Source: Betaproteobacteria bacterium (GTDB taxonomy: Bacteria > Pseudomonadota > Gammaproteobacteria > Burkholderiales > Rhodocyclaceae). From it: 15,501 nucleotides of DNA. The stretch covers positions 1 to 15,501 of the forward strand of contig JAPTVL010000260.1 of the NCBI GenBank assembly GCA_028065725.1, in the 5' to 3' direction. The translations under genes and the position numbers were made by a program. A model generated the notes under the pieces. It ran no database searches and was not told the DNA's origin. It worked only from the letters and a program-made list of their open reading frames with translations. Shown here one piece after another: positions 13,733 to 15,501 of this stretch (positions are counted from its first letter, which is position 1; the number at the start of each line of letters is the position of its first letter).

Positions 13733-15250
13733 ATGAGCCAACCTGACGATTACCTCGAACGCATTCTCACCTCGCGCGTCTACGACGTGGCGATCGAGTC
13801 GCCGCTCGATGTGGCCCACAATCTGTCGCGCCGCCTCAACAACCAGATTCTGCTCAAGCGCGAAGACCTGCAGCCGGTGTTTTCATTCAAATGCCGCGGC
13901 GCCTACAACAGGATGGCGAAGTTGACGCATGCCCAGCTGGCGCGCGGCGTGGTGGCGGCGTCGGCCGGCAACCATGCGCAGGGGGTGGCGCTGGCGGCGC
14001 AGAAACTCGGTGTGGCGGCGATCATCGTGATGCCGGCGACCACGCCGAAAATCAAGGTCGACGCGGTGGCGGCGCGCGGCGCGCAGGTGATCCTGCATGG
14101 CGACAATTACGACGAGGCTTGCGCCCACGCGACCCAGATCGCCAGGGAGTCGAGGGCCACATTCGTCCACCCCTACGACGATCCCGACGTGATCGCCGGG
14201 CAGGGCACGGTGGCGATGGAGCTGTTGCGCCAGCATCCCGGCCCGATCCACTCGGTCTATATTCCGGTTGGCGGCGGCGGACTGATCGCCGGCATGGCGG
14301 CCTACATCAAGCGGCTGCGTCCGGAAATCCGCATCGTCGGCGTCGAGCCCGAAGACGCCGACGCCATGGCGCGATCGTTGTGCAAGGGCAAGCGCATCAC
14401 GCTGCCGCGCGTGGGCATTTTTGCCGACGGCGTGGCGGTGAAAACGGTCGGCAAGGAAACCTTCCGTTTGGCGCAGCTGTACGTCGACGAGATCGTTCGC
14501 GTCAACAACGACGCCATCTGCGCTGCGATCAAGGACGTCTTCGAGGACACCCGCTCGATCCTGGAGCCGGCGGGTGCGCTGTCGATTGCCGGGATGAAGG
14601 CCGCGATAACCGGCGACAAGCTCAGGGGCAAGACGCTGGTGGCGGTTGCTTCCGGGGCCAATATGAACTTCGACCGCTTGCGCTACATCGCCGAGCGCGC
14701 GGAGTTGGGCGAAAAGCGCGAAGCGGTGCTGGCCGTCACCATTCCCGAAACGCCGGGCAGCTTCAAGAATTTCTGCAGCCTCCTGGGCGCGCGCAACATC
14801 ACCGAGTTCAACTACCGCTATTCCGACCCCAAGGTGGCGCGCGTGTTTGTTGGCCTGTCGGTGCCGGGGGCGGGTGAGAGCGCGCGCGTCGTGGAGCTGC
14901 TGCAGCGCCACGGCCTCGAAGCGATCGACCTCACCGACAACGAAATGGCCAAGCTGCACGTCCGCCATCTGGTGGGTGGACGTGCGCCCGAGGCGGTCAA
15001 CGAACTGCTGTACCGATTCGAATTTCCGGAACGCCCCGGTGCCCTGATGCAGTTTCTGCAGAGCATGAGCCGCGGCTGGAACATCAGCCTGTTCCACTAC
15101 CGCAACCATGGCGCCGACTATGGCCGGGTGCTGGTCGGCATCCAGGTGCCGGAAAAGGAAAAGCCCAGCTTCCAGAAATTCCTGGACGGGCTGGGCTACC
15201 GCTACTGGGACGAATCCCGCAATCCGGCCTACAAGCTGTTTCTTGCCTGA
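13733..15250 (+). CDS. ilvA: Threonine ammonia-lyase (threonine deaminase), biosynthetic IlvA
   Basis: IlvA converts threonine to 2-oxobutanoate and ammonia, the first committed step to isoleucine, and is normally inhibited by isoleucine. From ATG 13733 it has 505 residues, close to 514 in E. coli. The PLP-dependent catalytic domain (about 1-325) has the Schiff-base lysine K53 in FSFKCRGAYN, SAGNHAQG (77-84), and the phosphate-cradling GGGGL (180-184). The C-terminal regulatory part (about 330-505) has two ACT-like threonine dehydratase repeats beginning near EAVLAVTIPETPGSF and ELLYRFEFPERPGAL. Their presence marks the allosteric biosynthetic enzyme, not the short catabolic TdcB. The frame runs upstream into the rpiA start, but those codons do not match the family. 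It ends three bases from the convergent DUF2892 gene. Confidence 0.96.
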   Translation: MSQPDDYLERILTSRVYDVAIESPLDVAHNLSRRLNNQILLKREDLQPVFSFKCRGAYNRMAKLTHAQLARGVVAASAGNHAQGVALAAQKLGVAAIIVMPATTPKIKVDAVAARGAQVILHGDNYDEACAHATQIARESRATFVHPYDDPDVIAGQGTVAMELLRQHPGPIHSVYIPVGGGGLIAGMAAYIKRLRPEIRIVGVEPEDADAMARSLCKGKRITLPRVGIFADGVAVKTVGKETFRLAQLYVDEIVRVNNDAICAAIKDVFEDTRSILEPAGALSIAGMKAAITGDKLRGKTLVAVASGANMNFDRLRYIAERAELGEKREAVLAVTIPETPGSFKNFCSLLGARNITEFNYRYSDPKVARVFVGLSVPGAGESARVVELLQRHGLEAIDLTDNEMAKLHVRHLVGGRAPEAVNELLYRFEFPERPGALMQFLQSMSRGWNISLFHYRNHGADYGRVLVGIQVPEKEKPSFQKFLDGLGYRYWDESRNPAYKLFLA

Positions 15251-15253
15251 ATC

Positions 15254-15445
15254 CTATTTTTTCAGCCCGCAGGTGTTGATGCCGAGCAGGCTGTAGGTCG
15301 GACAGATACTGAGCAGCCCGGTGGCGAGCGGCAGCACGCCGATCCAGGCCCACACCGGACCATTGAAAAAAGCCACCCAGGCGATGAGGGCGAGGCCTGC
15401 AACAATGCGGATGATGCGGTCGATCGTGCCGACGTTGGCTGTCAT
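15254..15445 (-). CDS. Small inner-membrane protein, DUF2892 (YgaP transmembrane-like)
   Basis: This 63-residue protein begins MTANVGTIDRIIRIVAG and has two hydrophobic helices (about 12-27 and 31-48) separated by a short NGPVW turn. It ends in CPTYSLLGINTCG, with cysteines C48 and C59. These are the marks of DUF2892, the membrane part found fused to rhodanese in YgaP; here it stands alone. Family members are common near sulfur-handling genes, but the function is not established. The start at 15445 is decided by a strong AAGGAG six bases upstream; an in-frame start at 15481 is less likely. It is convergent with ilvA. Confidence 0.88.
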   Translation of the reverse strand: MTANVGTIDRIIRIVAGLALIAWVAFFNGPVWAWIGVLPLATGLLSICPTYSLLGINTCGLKK

Positions 15446-15479
15446 GGAGAGCTCCTTGGAACGGGGATAAGCAGCTTTC

Positions 15480-15485
15480 ACTATA
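15480..15485 (-). promoter_or_regulatory. Possible -10 element of the DUF2892 gene
   Basis: The minus strand reads TATAGT, 5 of 6 matches to TATAAT, about 35 bases before the DUF2892 ATG. The -35 element would lie beyond the right edge and cannot be seen. Immediately upstream, 15488-15500 can form a 5-bp GCGCC/GGCGC stem with a 3-base loop. Confidence 0.35.
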
Positions 15486-15501
15486 GCGCGCCTTCGGCGC
15501 A

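Noticed and set aside
13883..15109. 408-codon open frame antisense to ilvA
   Set aside because: It is fully contained opposite a complete ilvA with intact catalytic motifs and has no independent support such as a ribosome-binding site or domain.
1..15501. Search for CRISPR arrays, tandem repeats, DNA uptake sequences, tRNA or rRNA genes and defence or toxin genes
   Set aside because: I saw no regularly spaced repeats, no cloverleaf or rRNA motifs and no unexplained gene-sized gap; the window is fully accounted for by housekeeping and pilus genes. By-eye reading could miss small RNAs.

Overview
This window is a G+C-rich, densely packed stretch of chromosomal housekeeping genes. The protein set and gene order suggest a betaproteobacterium; a Nitrosomonadales/Thiobacillus-type organism is my best guess, inferred from protein flavour and synteny rather than shown. 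I see no insertion sequence, phage gene, CRISPR array, tRNA or rRNA. I also find no convincing undescribed multi-gene system. The more interesting signals are RNA-level: hairpins inside and between genes.

Layout: (1) Positions 2-439 (+) hold the C-terminal part of an aspartoacylase/succinylglutamate desuccinylase-family gene, cut by the window edge. It converges on xerD (461-1351, -), which overlaps ogt (1332-1802, -). (2) A strong intrinsic terminator (1831-1857) closes the minus-strand ribosomal/tRNA-modification operon rpsP-rimM-trmD-rplS (3887 down to 1879). A good promoter for that operon lies just past the end of ffh. (3) ffh (3962-5305, -) is divergent from a plus-strand pair, a YpjD/CcsA-like membrane protein (5376-6161) and a CorB/HlyC-CorC-type protein (6173-7471). 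Both blocks have the same neighbours in E. coli. (4) A long plus-strand run follows: pilB, pilC, pilD, coaE, zapD, yacG (7569-12996). Most junctions overlap or are nearly abutting, and there is a textbook terminator hairpin inside the start of pilD. (5) rpiA (12997-13653, -) is convergent with yacG, with no base between the stop codons. It is divergent from ilvA (13733-15250, +), which in turn converges on a small DUF2892 membrane protein (15254-15445, -).

How the genes work together: rpsP/rimM/trmD/rplS/ffh serve ribosome assembly, tRNA m1G37 modification and co-translational targeting. pilB/pilC/pilD are the motor ATPase, platform protein and prepilin peptidase of a type IV pilus; no pilin is present here. 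coaE, zapD and yacG (coenzyme A synthesis, Z-ring bundling, gyrase inhibition) are common companions of pilBCD in Proteobacteria. rpiA and ilvA are metabolic (pentose phosphates, isoleucine). ogt and xerD maintain the genome. Intergenic stretches are short throughout; none exceeds 300 bases.
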